From contig NZ_RQII01000067.1 in NCBI RefSeq assembly GCF_004761975.1, forward strand, positions 1 through 47,897: 47,897 nt of DNA. The letters run 5' to 3'. The stretch comes from Planococcus koreensis (GTDB lineage Bacteria > Bacillota > Bacilli > Bacillales_A > Planococcaceae). Below the pieces are notes generated by a model. That model saw only the letters and a program-made list of their open reading frames with translations. It had not been told where the DNA came from and ran no database searches. Below, one piece after another: positions 26,832 through 34,169 of the stretch (position 1 is its first letter; the number at the start of each line of letters is the position of its first letter). Position numbers and translations under genes: made by a program.

Positions 26832-26860
26832 TTGTTGTACGAAACGCAGGCAGTTATACT
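26832..26860 (+). promoter_or_regulatory. Putative sigma-A promoter for tspO
   Basis: TTGTTG (26832-26837) and TATACT (26855-26860) are separated by exactly 17 bases, 22 bases upstream of the coding start. Confidence 0.65.
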
Positions 26861-26882
26861 TAAATGAGAGGAGGGATCTCTT

Positions 26883-27602
26883 ATGGTTCGAATATTGCTG
26901 ATGACACTGGCATTCTTAGCTGTCGTCACACTTAATGCCTTGGCGAATATTCTGCCGCTGAACGGACAAACCACCGGCGATATTTCCAATCGGCTGCCCG
27001 TCCTGTTTACGCCTGCCGGCTATGTATTTTCTATTTGGTCCGTCATTTATATCTTGCTGGCTGCCTGGATCATCGGGTTTTGGGTACGTTGGAAAAAAGG
27101 CGAGCTGCCTTCATATAAAGTCACATTATTTTTCACCTTAAGCGCCGCCTTCAATATCATTTGGCTGCTGCTCTGGCATTATGAGTTTTTCGCGTGGACG
27201 CTTGCCGCAATGGCCGGCTACCTGATTTCACTCATTGCGCTTTATCTGCAGTACAGCAACGAAGACCGGTCATGGACCGGGCGCCTGCCGATATCCGTCA
27301 ATATGGGCTGGATCAGTGTCGCTACCATCGCCAATGTCAGCTACGTGCTCACTTTCTATAATTGGGGCGGCTGGGGCCTCAGCGACCAGTTATGGGTGGT
27401 AATCATGCTGACAGTGGGAACCGCTCTTGCGCTCCATATCCGCTTTCACCATTACGACATTCCATATGCTGTGGTTTTCATCTGGGCCTTCATTGGCATC
27501 GCTGTAAAGCATGGTACGGAAGAACTCCTGGTGACGACGGCTTCGCTGTTTCTGAGCGGCGTCATTTTCACAGGTATTCTATTGATCAAAAAACGGTCTT
27601 GA
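26883..27602 (+). CDS. TspO/MBR family membrane protein
   Basis: This 239-residue membrane protein has six or seven hydrophobic segments. It contains the TspO-type FTPAGYVFSIWSVIYILL and AAFNIIWLLLWHYEFFAW, with tryptophan-rich helices, and is longer than classical five-helix TspO proteins (about 160). B. subtilis YtaB is a comparable long homologue. The classical proteins bind tetrapyrroles or cholesterol; the role of the long form is not known. GAGGAGGG precedes the ATG, with a good promoter further up. It ends at a terminator facing map. Confidence 0.8.
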   Translation: MVRILLMTLAFLAVVTLNALANILPLNGQTTGDISNRLPVLFTPAGYVFSIWSVIYILLAAWIIGFWVRWKKGELPSYKVTLFFTLSAAFNIIWLLLWHYEFFAWTLAAMAGYLISLIALYLQYSNEDRSWTGRLPISVNMGWISVATIANVSYVLTFYNWGGWGLSDQLWVVIMLTVGTALALHIRFHHYDIPYAVVFIWAFIGIAVKHGTEELLVTTASLFLSGVIFTGILLIKKRS

Positions 27603-27616
27603 ACCGACTAGCTATG

Positions 27617-27650
27617 AACCCGTGTGGACTCCGTTCCATACGGGTTTTTT
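27617..27650 (+). terminator. Terminator after tspO
   Basis: AACCCGTGTGGA pairs imperfectly with TTCCATACGGGTT and is followed by a T run. Confidence 0.85.
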
Positions 27651-27655
27651 GCACA

Positions 27656-27690
27656 ATAAAAACGCACCGGAATCTATTCCGGTGCGTTTT
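27656..27690. terminator. Terminator after map
   Basis: AAAACGCACCGGAAT pairs perfectly with ATTCCGGTGCGTTTT. It lies directly downstream of the map stop and is symmetrical enough to act on both strands. Confidence 0.9.
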
Positions 27691-27695
27691 GGCGT

Positions 27696-28445
27696 TCAGT
27701 CTAATTTAGTGAGTAAAATCGGCTCGCCTTTTGTGACAAGCACTGTGTGTTCGATCTGCGCCACCAACGACTGGTCAGGCGTGATGAAAGTCCAGCCATC
27801 GCCTGATTCAATGATGTGCTCAGCTTTCTGGGAAATGAACGGTTCCACTGCCAGGACCATGCCTTCTTTGAGAATGGTCTTTTCCCAAGCGTCGTAATAA
27901 TTCAAGATGTGTTGAGGCGCTTCGTGAAGCGATTTTCCGATGCCATGCCCCGTCAAGTTCTTGATGACGAACAAGCCCTGCTGCTTCGCCTCGCGCTCGA
28001 CCGCTTTGCCGATCTGGTTCAGCTTCGCTCCCGCTTTGACTTTCGTCATCGCAAAATCGAATGCAGATGCAGCCGCTTCGCAAAGCTTCTCTTTTTCATC
28101 ATGGCCTTCGCCGACGACAAAAGAGATGCCAGTGTCGGAAAAATATCCTTCATAAGAACCTGATACGTCGATGTTGACCATATCGCCATCTTTGATAACG
28201 CGGCTGCCTGGAATGCCATGTGCCACTTCTTCATTCACACTGATGCATGTGAAACCTGGGAAATCATATTCCGATTTCGGGCCGGACACGCCGCCCAGTT
28301 CATCGAACAGGCGTCCGCCCAATTCGTCGATTTCTTTTGTCGTCACGCCTGGTTTTGTTGCTGCCTTCATCGCCTCGCGGATTTCGGCTACCATACGGCC
28401 GGCTTTTTTCAGCATTTCTATATCTTGTTCTGTAGTAGCAATCAT
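27696..28445 (-). CDS. map: Type I methionyl aminopeptidase
   Basis: This 249-residue enzyme removes the initiator methionine from nascent proteins. The dinuclear metal ligands are visible as Asp93 and Asp104 (NIDVSGSYEGYFSDTG), His167 (TGHGIGKSLHEAP), Glu201 (AVEPF) and Glu232 (QIEHTVLV). His76 in VAHGIPG lies in the substrate pocket. There is no N-terminal zinc finger extension. The length matches B. subtilis YflG (MapB), so this may be a second, non-ribosomal-cluster copy, since no secY or infA lies nearby. It is monocistronic, with terminators on both sides. Confidence 0.92.
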   Translation of the reverse strand: MIATTEQDIEMLKKAGRMVAEIREAMKAATKPGVTTKEIDELGGRLFDELGGVSGPKSEYDFPGFTCISVNEEVAHGIPGSRVIKDGDMVNIDVSGSYEGYFSDTGISFVVGEGHDEKEKLCEAAASAFDFAMTKVKAGAKLNQIGKAVEREAKQQGLFVIKNLTGHGIGKSLHEAPQHILNYYDAWEKTILKEGMVLAVEPFISQKAEHIIESGDGWTFITPDQSLVAQIEHTVLVTKGEPILLTKLD

Positions 28446-28487
28446 TGAATAACCCTTCTTTCAAATTGTCTATGAAAAATTATACCA

Positions 28488-28530
28488 TAAGAAAAGAGGA
28501 CTATCACAACAATAGTCCCCTCTTTTCTTA
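28488..28530 (-). terminator. Terminator after thiT
   Basis: TAAGAAAAGAGG-A-CTAT pairs with ATAGTCCCCTCTTTTCTTA. The thiT stop is at its base and a T-rich tail follows on the minus strand. Confidence 0.85.
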
Positions 28531-29103
28531 TTGATTTGCGTGTACCAGTTTCGGAGCGGCTGCGAATAGTGCCGAACAGACAAATGCAGCCAGCAGGAAT
28601 ACCGGAATCATATAAGTTGCGTTATAGACTGCCGAATACACCAGCACATTGCCTTCCGCAAACATGCCGAAGAACAGGATGCCTGTTACCACGTGCATGG
28701 CATAGCGCAGCAATGAACCGATCAGAACTCCGGCTACGACAGCCCACAGCATTTGGCCAGTGCGCTTTTTTTCAGCCGCTTGCAAGTATCTTCCACGCAT
28801 GATCCCCGCCAATCCGACGACACCGTAAGCCGCCAGATAATCCAGGATAACCTGCAGCACGACGTAGCCGAACGACAACGGTGTCACGGAAACCGTTCCC
28901 GTCACTATTTGCAGCAGGCCGACCAATACGCCCGTCAATACGCCGGCAAGAACGCCTCTGCGGAAAGCCATCAGGACGATTGGAATCATCACCAGACTGA
29001 CCGAGCCCCCTTGCGGCATTTTGAATGCGATAAAGTCGAGCACAAAGCCCAACGCACCAAAAATCGCGATTTCCACCATTAAAATCACTCGTAAATTTCT
29101 CAT
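28528..29103 (-). CDS. thiT: Energy-coupling factor thiamine transporter S component ThiT
   Basis: This 191-residue membrane protein binds thiamine and works with a shared ECF energising module to import it. The first helices include LMVEIAIFGALGFVLDFIAF. The family blocks GGSVSLVMIPIVLMAFRRG and YVVLQVILDYLAAYGVVGLAG, with the tryptophan-poor thiamine site, follow. About six membrane segments are present. ATG 29103 lies behind AAGGAGG; the frame extends ten codons upstream without a better site. A TPP riboswitch with a terminator lies upstream, which independently supports the thiamine role. Confidence 0.92.
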   Translation of the reverse strand: MRNLRVILMVEIAIFGALGFVLDFIAFKMPQGGSVSLVMIPIVLMAFRRGVLAGVLTGVLVGLLQIVTGTVSVTPLSFGYVVLQVILDYLAAYGVVGLAGIMRGRYLQAAEKKRTGQMLWAVVAGVLIGSLLRYAMHVVTGILFFGMFAEGNVLVYSAVYNATYMIPVFLLAAFVCSALFAAAPKLVHANQ

Positions 29104-29157
29104 AGCTTCCTCCTTATGTGTTGTGCACATCACCAGAAGGGCCGCGAATTAAAACCA

Positions 29158-29192
29158 TATAAAAGCGGCGCCAAGATAGATCCTGGCGCCGC
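29158..29192 (-). terminator. Riboswitch-controlled terminator in the thiT leader
   Basis: GCGGCGCCA pairs perfectly with TGGCGCCGC around a ten-base loop and is followed by TTTTATAT on the minus strand. It lies between the TPP aptamer and the thiT start and is the likely OFF-state terminator. Confidence 0.9.
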
Positions 29193-29212
29193 GTAAGGGC
29201 AGGTTTCCATCC

Positions 29213-29292
29213 ACATCCCTGCGCAAGTGTTAACTTACAGGTTCAAAGGGTAAGAACAATACGTTCACTCTCAGCAAATAGCTCCCCTTGTG
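29213..29292 (-). ncRNA. TPP (Thi-box) riboswitch
   Basis: On the minus strand the leader has the TPP aptamer landmarks in order: ACAAGGGGAGC, GCTGAGAG, ACCCTTTGAACCTG, GTTAACACTTGCG and CAGGGATG. The terminator downstream suggests that bound thiamine pyrophosphate stops transcription before thiT, the usual logic for thiamine uptake genes. Confidence 0.95.
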
Positions 29293-29301
29293 GTGTATAC
29301 A

Positions 29302-29331
29302 ATTATTTTCTTACACTTTTATTGTACACAA
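29302..29331 (-). promoter_or_regulatory. Putative promoter for the thiT riboswitch transcript
   Basis: TTGTGT (29331-29326) and AATAAT (29307-29302) with an 18-base spacer place the transcription start near 29295, right at the 5' end of the TPP aptamer. Confidence 0.5.
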
Positions 29332-29415
29332 GCGCTTTCTTGAATGCAAACCTGTTTTAAGCAGCCCCAGCAGGGTAACAGGTATATAGCGAGAAATTCA
29401 AGAAAGGTGGTGGAG

Positions 29416-29435
29416 GCAGCAAGAACATTTGCTGC
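29416..29435 (+). promoter_or_regulatory. Hairpin between ribosome binding site and start of the M20 gene
   Basis: GCAGCAA (29416-29422) pairs with TTGCTGC (29429-29435). The only strong Shine-Dalgarno sequence, GGTGGTGGAGG, lies just before it, and the ATG at 29443 just after it. The linear spacing (26 bases) is too long, but folding of the hairpin would bring the two close together. Confidence 0.4.
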
Positions 29436-29442
29436 TGTATAT

Positions 29443-30528
29443 ATGATGATTGAGCTTTTGAAAGAATTGATTAAAATTCAAAGCGATAAGAAAGAAGGCG
29501 CCAATGAAGCGCTTGAATATTGTGCGGGATGGCTAGAGAAGAATGGCCAGGACGTGCAGGTCCACGACAATAATGGTTATAAGATGTTGACAGCCATCAA
29601 AGGCCAAGGCTCGGAAACCCTTGTCTGGAATGGCCACGTCGATGTGGTGCCAGGGCATCCGGAACAATATGTGCCTATTGAAGAAGCCGGGCGCATTTAC
29701 GGGCGCGGGTCTGCGGATATGAAAGCGGGAGTCGCAGCGATGATGCAGGCGTTCGTCGATTTGGACGCCTCCAAATTAAACAGGATCGTGCAGCTCCACA
29801 TCGTTACCGATGAGGAAATCGGAGGCCGCAACACGTCGAAATGGCTCGTTGAACAAGGCTATACGGGAGACTTTGTCATTTGCGGCGAACCTACCGGATT
29901 GAAAATCGGCCTGCAGTCAAAAGGGATCCTGCGCATGGATCTGACATTCAAAGGCAAACCGGCGCATGGCAGCCGCCCGTGGGAAGGCATCAACGCAATT
30001 GAATCCGCAATGAAATTCCACGCAGGGATGGCTGACTTGCCATTCCGCAAAGAGTCGACGGAATATTACGAGCAGCCGTCGGTCAATCTGCCGATCATCA
30101 AAGCCGGCGACCGCTACAACGTTGTGCCGGAAATCTGTGAAATGTCTTACGATATCCGTTTCATGCCGGGACAGGACAAAGAGGAAATCGTCCGCCAGAT
30201 GAAAGAATTGGCAGAGCGCCTCAACGTCGACATGGAATACAAAGCCAGCGGCTCTACGCCGGCGTTGACGACCACAAAAGAAAACCGCTCCATCCAGTCT
30301 TTGGAAAAAGCGATTTTAGATACAACCGGCGACACCCCTGTCTTATTTGGGCAGCATGGTGCAGCTGACACCCGCTATTATGCGGAGGTCAATGGCGGCG
30401 AAGGGGCAATCGAGTTCGGCCCGACCGGCGATGACTGGCATGGAAATGCGGAATATGTAGAAATTGAAAGCGTTCATCAGTATAAAGATATCTTATTGGC
30501 ACTCGCCCTATCGCCTGCCAATGTTTAA
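29443..30528 (+). CDS. M20 family metallopeptidase (ArgE/DapE type)
   Basis: This 361-residue zinc hydrolase of the ArgE/DapE/ACY1 group has metal ligands visible as His65 (NGHVDVVPG), Asp92 (GRGSADMKAG), Glu125 next to the catalytic Glu124 (TDEEIGG), and a C-terminal His in TGDDWHGNAE. KGKPAHGSRPWEG is the typical entry to the dimerisation domain. The substrate could be an N-acyl amino acid or dipeptide; sequence alone does not tell. I chose ATG 29443 from family alignment. The frame is open 33 codons further upstream, but the strong Shine-Dalgarno lies inside that stretch. Confidence 0.83.
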   Translation: MMIELLKELIKIQSDKKEGANEALEYCAGWLEKNGQDVQVHDNNGYKMLTAIKGQGSETLVWNGHVDVVPGHPEQYVPIEEAGRIYGRGSADMKAGVAAMMQAFVDLDASKLNRIVQLHIVTDEEIGGRNTSKWLVEQGYTGDFVICGEPTGLKIGLQSKGILRMDLTFKGKPAHGSRPWEGINAIESAMKFHAGMADLPFRKESTEYYEQPSVNLPIIKAGDRYNVVPEICEMSYDIRFMPGQDKEEIVRQMKELAERLNVDMEYKASGSTPALTTTKENRSIQSLEKAILDTTGDTPVLFGQHGAADTRYYAEVNGGEGAIEFGPTGDDWHGNAEYVEIESVHQYKDILLALALSPANV

Positions 30529-30583
30529 AGCAAGCACCTAGTGGGAATAATAAACTAACTTACCGATGACAGGAGAGATTTAA

Positions 30584-30715
30584 ATGGCATTAGGACGTAT
30601 ATTGAAAACTGCGATTAAATTCGCACCAATCGCTTACCCGATTATCCGCAAAGCTATGAACAAAAAAAAAGCCAGCAACGCCGGCCAATATAAAACACCA
30701 CAATCAAAACGATAA
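30584..30715 (+). CDS. Small cationic protein (43 aa)
   Basis: This short gene has AGGAGAG well placed before ATG 30584. The product starts MALGRILKTAIKFAPIAYPI, continues IRKAMNKKKASNAG and ends in a basic tail. The first half could form an amphipathic helix and the net charge is strongly positive, as in membrane-active peptides or nucleic-acid-binding tails. It follows the M20 gene by 55 bases and ends in a strong terminator. I do not recognise a family. Confidence 0.65.
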   Translation: MALGRILKTAIKFAPIAYPIIRKAMNKKKASNAGQYKTPQSKR

Positions 30716-30718
30716 AAT

Positions 30719-30756
30719 AAAAAGAGCTGCAGCGATTTCGCTGCAACTCTTTTTTC
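30719..30756. terminator. Bidirectional terminator after the 43-aa gene
   Basis: AAAAAGAG-C-TGCAGCG pairs with CGCTGCA-A-CTCTTTTTT. The minus-strand SGNH hydrolase gene ends just to its right. Confidence 0.9.
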
Positions 30757-30759
30757 TAT

Positions 30760-31662
30760 TCAACTATAAGGAATGGCTTCTTTCAGCGCCAATAGTCCAG
30801 CAGCATTCTGCCGCGACGGATTCATGGCCGCTGAGCTTCCTTCCATTTCACCAGAAGACTCTTCATCCTGCTGAGCCTGGATTTCTTCAAAAGAAACCGG
30901 AGCCGCGGCAGGCACTTCCCAGTCTTCCACTGTCCAGCCTTTTTGGTAAACATCGAAAAAAGCGTTCGCCATTGTCTGGTAGCCGTTCAAATTCGGATGA
31001 ACATCCGCTGCGTTTGGAACCTGGCCAACTGCGTCATCACCGAATCCATCAGCCACAGGCACAAACTCCGCACCATTTTTCTGTGCGGTCGTTTCCAGGA
31101 TTTCATTAAGCCGGTCGAGCTGCAAAGCAGTCCCTGCCTTCTGGGACTCCCGGGCATGCGGATAGGCGAAATAATAGCCCATAACATAGACGTCCGCTTC
31201 CGGAGCGCGCTGCTCCAGCTCTGCAAGGATTTTTTCCAAATTCGCTCGTGCGCCATTCAACGCAAAATCCACTTGGATCTGCCCGAACGACAATGATCCT
31301 TCCGCAGGGTCAGCTGACACCAGCCTCAGCAAGTCGTTTGCGCCAGCTGACACCGTAATGATGTTCGCATTCTTCAATACATCTTGTGCTTCTTCGGAAG
31401 TTATCCGGTCAAGAACATCTTGTGTCGTAAAACCGGGAAACGCTAAATCTTTCGTATAAAAAGCGACGGGTTGCTGCCGCGCCAATTCCTGTGCAATCAT
31501 GTCTGCATAGCCTGCATCAATTTCTGAATTCGGCGTCTGGCCAGCTGCTAAGGAGTCGCCGATTGCCACATAGCTTGCAGGCACACGAACCGCCGCGTGT
31601 GAAGTTGCGGCACCGCTCGCCAATAGCATGAATATCAGCATCATCATCAAGCTCTTCTTCAC
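30760..31662 (-). CDS. Secreted SGNH/GDSL-type hydrolase
   Basis: This 300-residue esterase/lipase-like protein has a signal peptide (KKSLMMMLIFMLLASGAATS, cleavage after SHA likely near residue 23). Block I GDS has the nucleophile Ser37, block III is AGANDLL, and block V is DVHPNLNGY with the catalytic Asp and His. The last 50 residues are acidic and Gln/Ser-rich without a fold I recognise. I chose GTG 31662, five bases after AGAGGTGG; another GTG nine bases upstream would overlap that site. It is the last gene of the helicase-aminopeptidase operon. Confidence 0.83.
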   Translation of the reverse strand: MKKSLMMMLIFMLLASGAATSHAAVRVPASYVAIGDSLAAGQTPNSEIDAGYADMIAQELARQQPVAFYTKDLAFPGFTTQDVLDRITSEEAQDVLKNANIITVSAGANDLLRLVSADPAEGSLSFGQIQVDFALNGARANLEKILAELEQRAPEADVYVMGYYFAYPHARESQKAGTALQLDRLNEILETTAQKNGAEFVPVADGFGDDAVGQVPNAADVHPNLNGYQTMANAFFDVYQKGWTVEDWEVPAAAPVSFEEIQAQQDEESSGEMEGSSAAMNPSRQNAAGLLALKEAIPYS

Positions 31663-31674
31663 ATTATCCACCTC

Positions 31675-32904
31675 TTAAAATGCCCAGTTTCCATTGCGGA
31701 AAACCGGTTCGCTCGTGCCGTCTTCATGGATTCCGTCGATATCCATCTCCGCACTGCCGATCATAAAGTCCTCATGGACGATGGACGTATTCAAACCGAC
31801 CGATTCAAGCTGGGTGCGTTCCAAATCACGGCCCCCTTCAAAACACGTCGGATAAGAATCGCCGATTGCCAAGTGGTTCGAAGCATTTTCATCAAACAAT
31901 GTGTTAAAAAACAGGATGCCTGAATCCGAAATCGGCGAATGATGCGGCACCAAAGCCACTTCGCCAAGATAGGCCGCTCCAACGTCCGAACGGATCATTT
32001 CGTCCAATAATTCCTGTCCCTGCTCCGCTGTCGCATTGACAATTTTCCCTTTGGCGAATTCAAGTTTGAAACCGTCGATGATATTGCCTTGGTAAACCAA
32101 AGGTTTTGTATTCGAAACCACACCATCGACGCCGTATTTCAACGGCACCGTATAAACTTCTTCTGTCGGCATATTTGCAATGAACGGATTGCCCTGCGGT
32201 GTTTTTGCAGCGCCCGTCATCCATATATGTTTGTCCGGCAGCCCAATCGTCAAATCTGTGCCCGGCGCACGGTAATGCAGCTTGCTGAACTTTTTGCTGT
32301 TCAATTGCGAAGCCCGCTGTTCAAGCAAACCGATATGCTGTTTCCATTGGTCCACAGCATCGCCTTCGCCAATTCGCACTGTTTTGAAAATCGCTTCCCA
32401 TAACGCTTCCTGCTGTTTTTCCTCATCAAGTTCCGGAAAGACTTTCTGTGCCCACCCTTTTGACGGAATGGCAACGATCGACCAGGCAATCTTATCCGTC
32501 CCCACCGCTTGGCGGTAGCGTTCTAATGCTTTACCGGCGGATTTCTGGGAATCGGATAATCGCTTGGCTGGAATGCCTGTCAGCAAATCCGGGTCTTCGG
32601 CATCGATCCACAAGAATGAGCCCCCCGTATCGATAATTTCATCACGCTGCATGACGGACCATTGTGGATATTCATTGAACGCTTCGTCTGGAGCCATTTC
32701 GAAATGGATTCTTGTCTGAAGCGGATCTGTGTAATTGACATGGACCCGCTTCGCACCCGCTGCATATGCTTTCTCTACAACCAGCCGCGTGAAATCGACC
32801 GTGTCAATCGTTGTATTGATCATGACGAGCTGGCCTTCTTGGACATTCAAGCCGACTTGGACAGTCAGTTCAGCATACTGCTCCAGCTTTTGTTGGAAAG
32901 TCAT
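31675..32904 (-). CDS. M29 family aminopeptidase (AmpS type), paralogue 2
   Basis: This 409-residue metallo-aminopeptidase is clearly paralogous to the one at 19345-20577. They share the N-terminal QKLEQYAELTVQVGLNVQEG pattern, PHHSPISDSGILFFNTLFDE, SNHLAIG, HEDFMIGSAEMDIDG and the C-terminus EPVFRNGNWAF. Its ATG overlaps the helicase stop (ATGA), with AAGGGGAG upstream. The SGNH hydrolase gene follows 12 bases later. Why two copies are kept is unknown; different substrate ranges are possible. Confidence 0.9.
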   Translation of the reverse strand: MTFQQKLEQYAELTVQVGLNVQEGQLVMINTTIDTVDFTRLVVEKAYAAGAKRVHVNYTDPLQTRIHFEMAPDEAFNEYPQWSVMQRDEIIDTGGSFLWIDAEDPDLLTGIPAKRLSDSQKSAGKALERYRQAVGTDKIAWSIVAIPSKGWAQKVFPELDEEKQQEALWEAIFKTVRIGEGDAVDQWKQHIGLLEQRASQLNSKKFSKLHYRAPGTDLTIGLPDKHIWMTGAAKTPQGNPFIANMPTEEVYTVPLKYGVDGVVSNTKPLVYQGNIIDGFKLEFAKGKIVNATAEQGQELLDEMIRSDVGAAYLGEVALVPHHSPISDSGILFFNTLFDENASNHLAIGDSYPTCFEGGRDLERTQLESVGLNTSIVHEDFMIGSAEMDIDGIHEDGTSEPVFRNGNWAF

Positions 32905-34061
32905 CTTTTACTCCCCTTTTCAGAAATTGTTTTGCTGTTCCCTTCAACCAGACGGCCTCCGTGGAGAATCTTCTGGACCGGTTTTGACGGAAGCTCTTTG
33001 GTGAATTTTTTATAATGGCGTTCATCTGCATAAGCAAGCAGTGTGAGGACTTCCCCGTCTGCTCCGGCGCGGCCGGTTCTGCCTGAACGGTGCTGGTATT
33101 GTTCGATTGTCTGCGGTACATCGACGTGGATGACGTGCGTCACCTGGTCGATATCAAGGCCGCGTGCAGCCACCTCTGTCGCAATCAGGACAGACACTTC
33201 GCCCTTGCGGAACTGGTCAAGCGCTTTTTTGCGCTCGTCTTTTTTCATTTCAGAATGCAGTGCGACAATTTTCGCATCGCGGTACTTCAATTTGTTTTCT
33301 TTCATCAGCAATTGGTCCAAGTTATTGACAAATGCCAGTGCTTTGACGTTTTCCAGATTGGAAATCTTGCGCAGCATTTCAGTTTTTTCCCGTTCGTCCA
33401 CTTTGATGAACGAATGGGTCACTTTGCCTTGCATCGGCATATCTTCAGCTTTCACCTTAAGGCGTGTCGGATGCTGCATCATACGGTCAGCTACGAGCTC
33501 CACTTCTTCAGTGATCGTCGCCGATACCAGGATAAGCTGGCGGCCATGCTGGGTTTTTTCAATCAAGTCTTTCATGATATTGCGGTGTTCGCGTGCCATC
33601 AGCTGATCGCCTTCATCAAGTACGAGCATACGGATTTCATGCATTTTCAATTTCTTGTTTTTCACCAACTCATTCAATCGCCCTGGCGTTCCGACAACGA
33701 TCGATGGCTTTTTCTTCAGTTTTTCCAACTGGCGCTGCATATTTGCTCCACCGATCAATTGCGTTACCGTAATATCGGTGCCTTCAATCCATTCGCGCAC
33801 AACATTGACGATTTGCATCGACAACTCCTGCGACGGGGCGATGATCATCGCTTGGATAGCCGGCTTCTCCGGGTTGATGCGCTGCAAAATCGGCAATAAA
33901 TAAGCCAATGTTTTTCCTGTTCCTGTCGGAGATTCCGCAACGATGTCATTTCCTGCGAGCATTTCCGGAATCATTTGTTCCTGAATCGGCATCGCCGTTT
34001 CATATCCTGCTTTTTTCCATTTTTCTTGCCAAATCGGGCTTAACTGTTCTATAAAATTCAT
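32901..34061 (-). CDS. DEAD/DEAH-box RNA helicase (YfmL-like)
   Basis: This 386-residue ATP-dependent RNA helicase of superfamily 2 has motif I SPTGTGKT (44-51), Ib TPGR (125-128), motif II DEGD (149-152) in place of DEAD, motif III SAT (180-182) and motif VI HRSGRTGRAG (about 327-336). B. subtilis YfmL, as I recall it, also lacks a canonical DEAD and is similar in length, so this is the nearest named relative. The usual C-terminal RNA-binding extension is absent, leaving little beyond the two RecA domains. It is the first gene of an operon with ampS-2 and an SGNH hydrolase. Confidence 0.85.
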   Translation of the reverse strand: MNFIEQLSPIWQEKWKKAGYETAMPIQEQMIPEMLAGNDIVAESPTGTGKTLAYLLPILQRINPEKPAIQAMIIAPSQELSMQIVNVVREWIEGTDITVTQLIGGANMQRQLEKLKKKPSIVVGTPGRLNELVKNKKLKMHEIRMLVLDEGDQLMAREHRNIMKDLIEKTQHGRQLILVSATITEEVELVADRMMQHPTRLKVKAEDMPMQGKVTHSFIKVDEREKTEMLRKISNLENVKALAFVNNLDQLLMKENKLKYRDAKIVALHSEMKKDERKKALDQFRKGEVSVLIATEVAARGLDIDQVTHVIHVDVPQTIEQYQHRSGRTGRAGADGEVLTLLAYADERHYKKFTKELPSKPVQKILHGGRLVEGNSKTISEKGSKR

Positions 34062-34130
34062 GTCCTATTCCACCTTCTTTTCGATGCCTCTAGTGTAACA
34101 TATCCGGCGCTGCTCCGCCTTTTTCAAACG

Positions 34131-34160
34131 AAAAAGCTGCCTTCAGAAAAAGAAGGCAGC
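34131..34160 (-). terminator. Terminator after the DHA2 efflux gene
   Basis: GCTGCCTTC pairs perfectly with GAAGGCAGC, with a T run on the minus-strand side. Confidence 0.9.
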
Positions 34161-34169
34161 CGAGGTATT

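Noticed and set aside
33090..33899. 269-codon plus-strand frame
   Set aside because: It lies entirely antisense to the well-supported helicase gene, has no ribosome binding site, and its composition (rich in His, Cys, Phe) is typical of a shadow frame.
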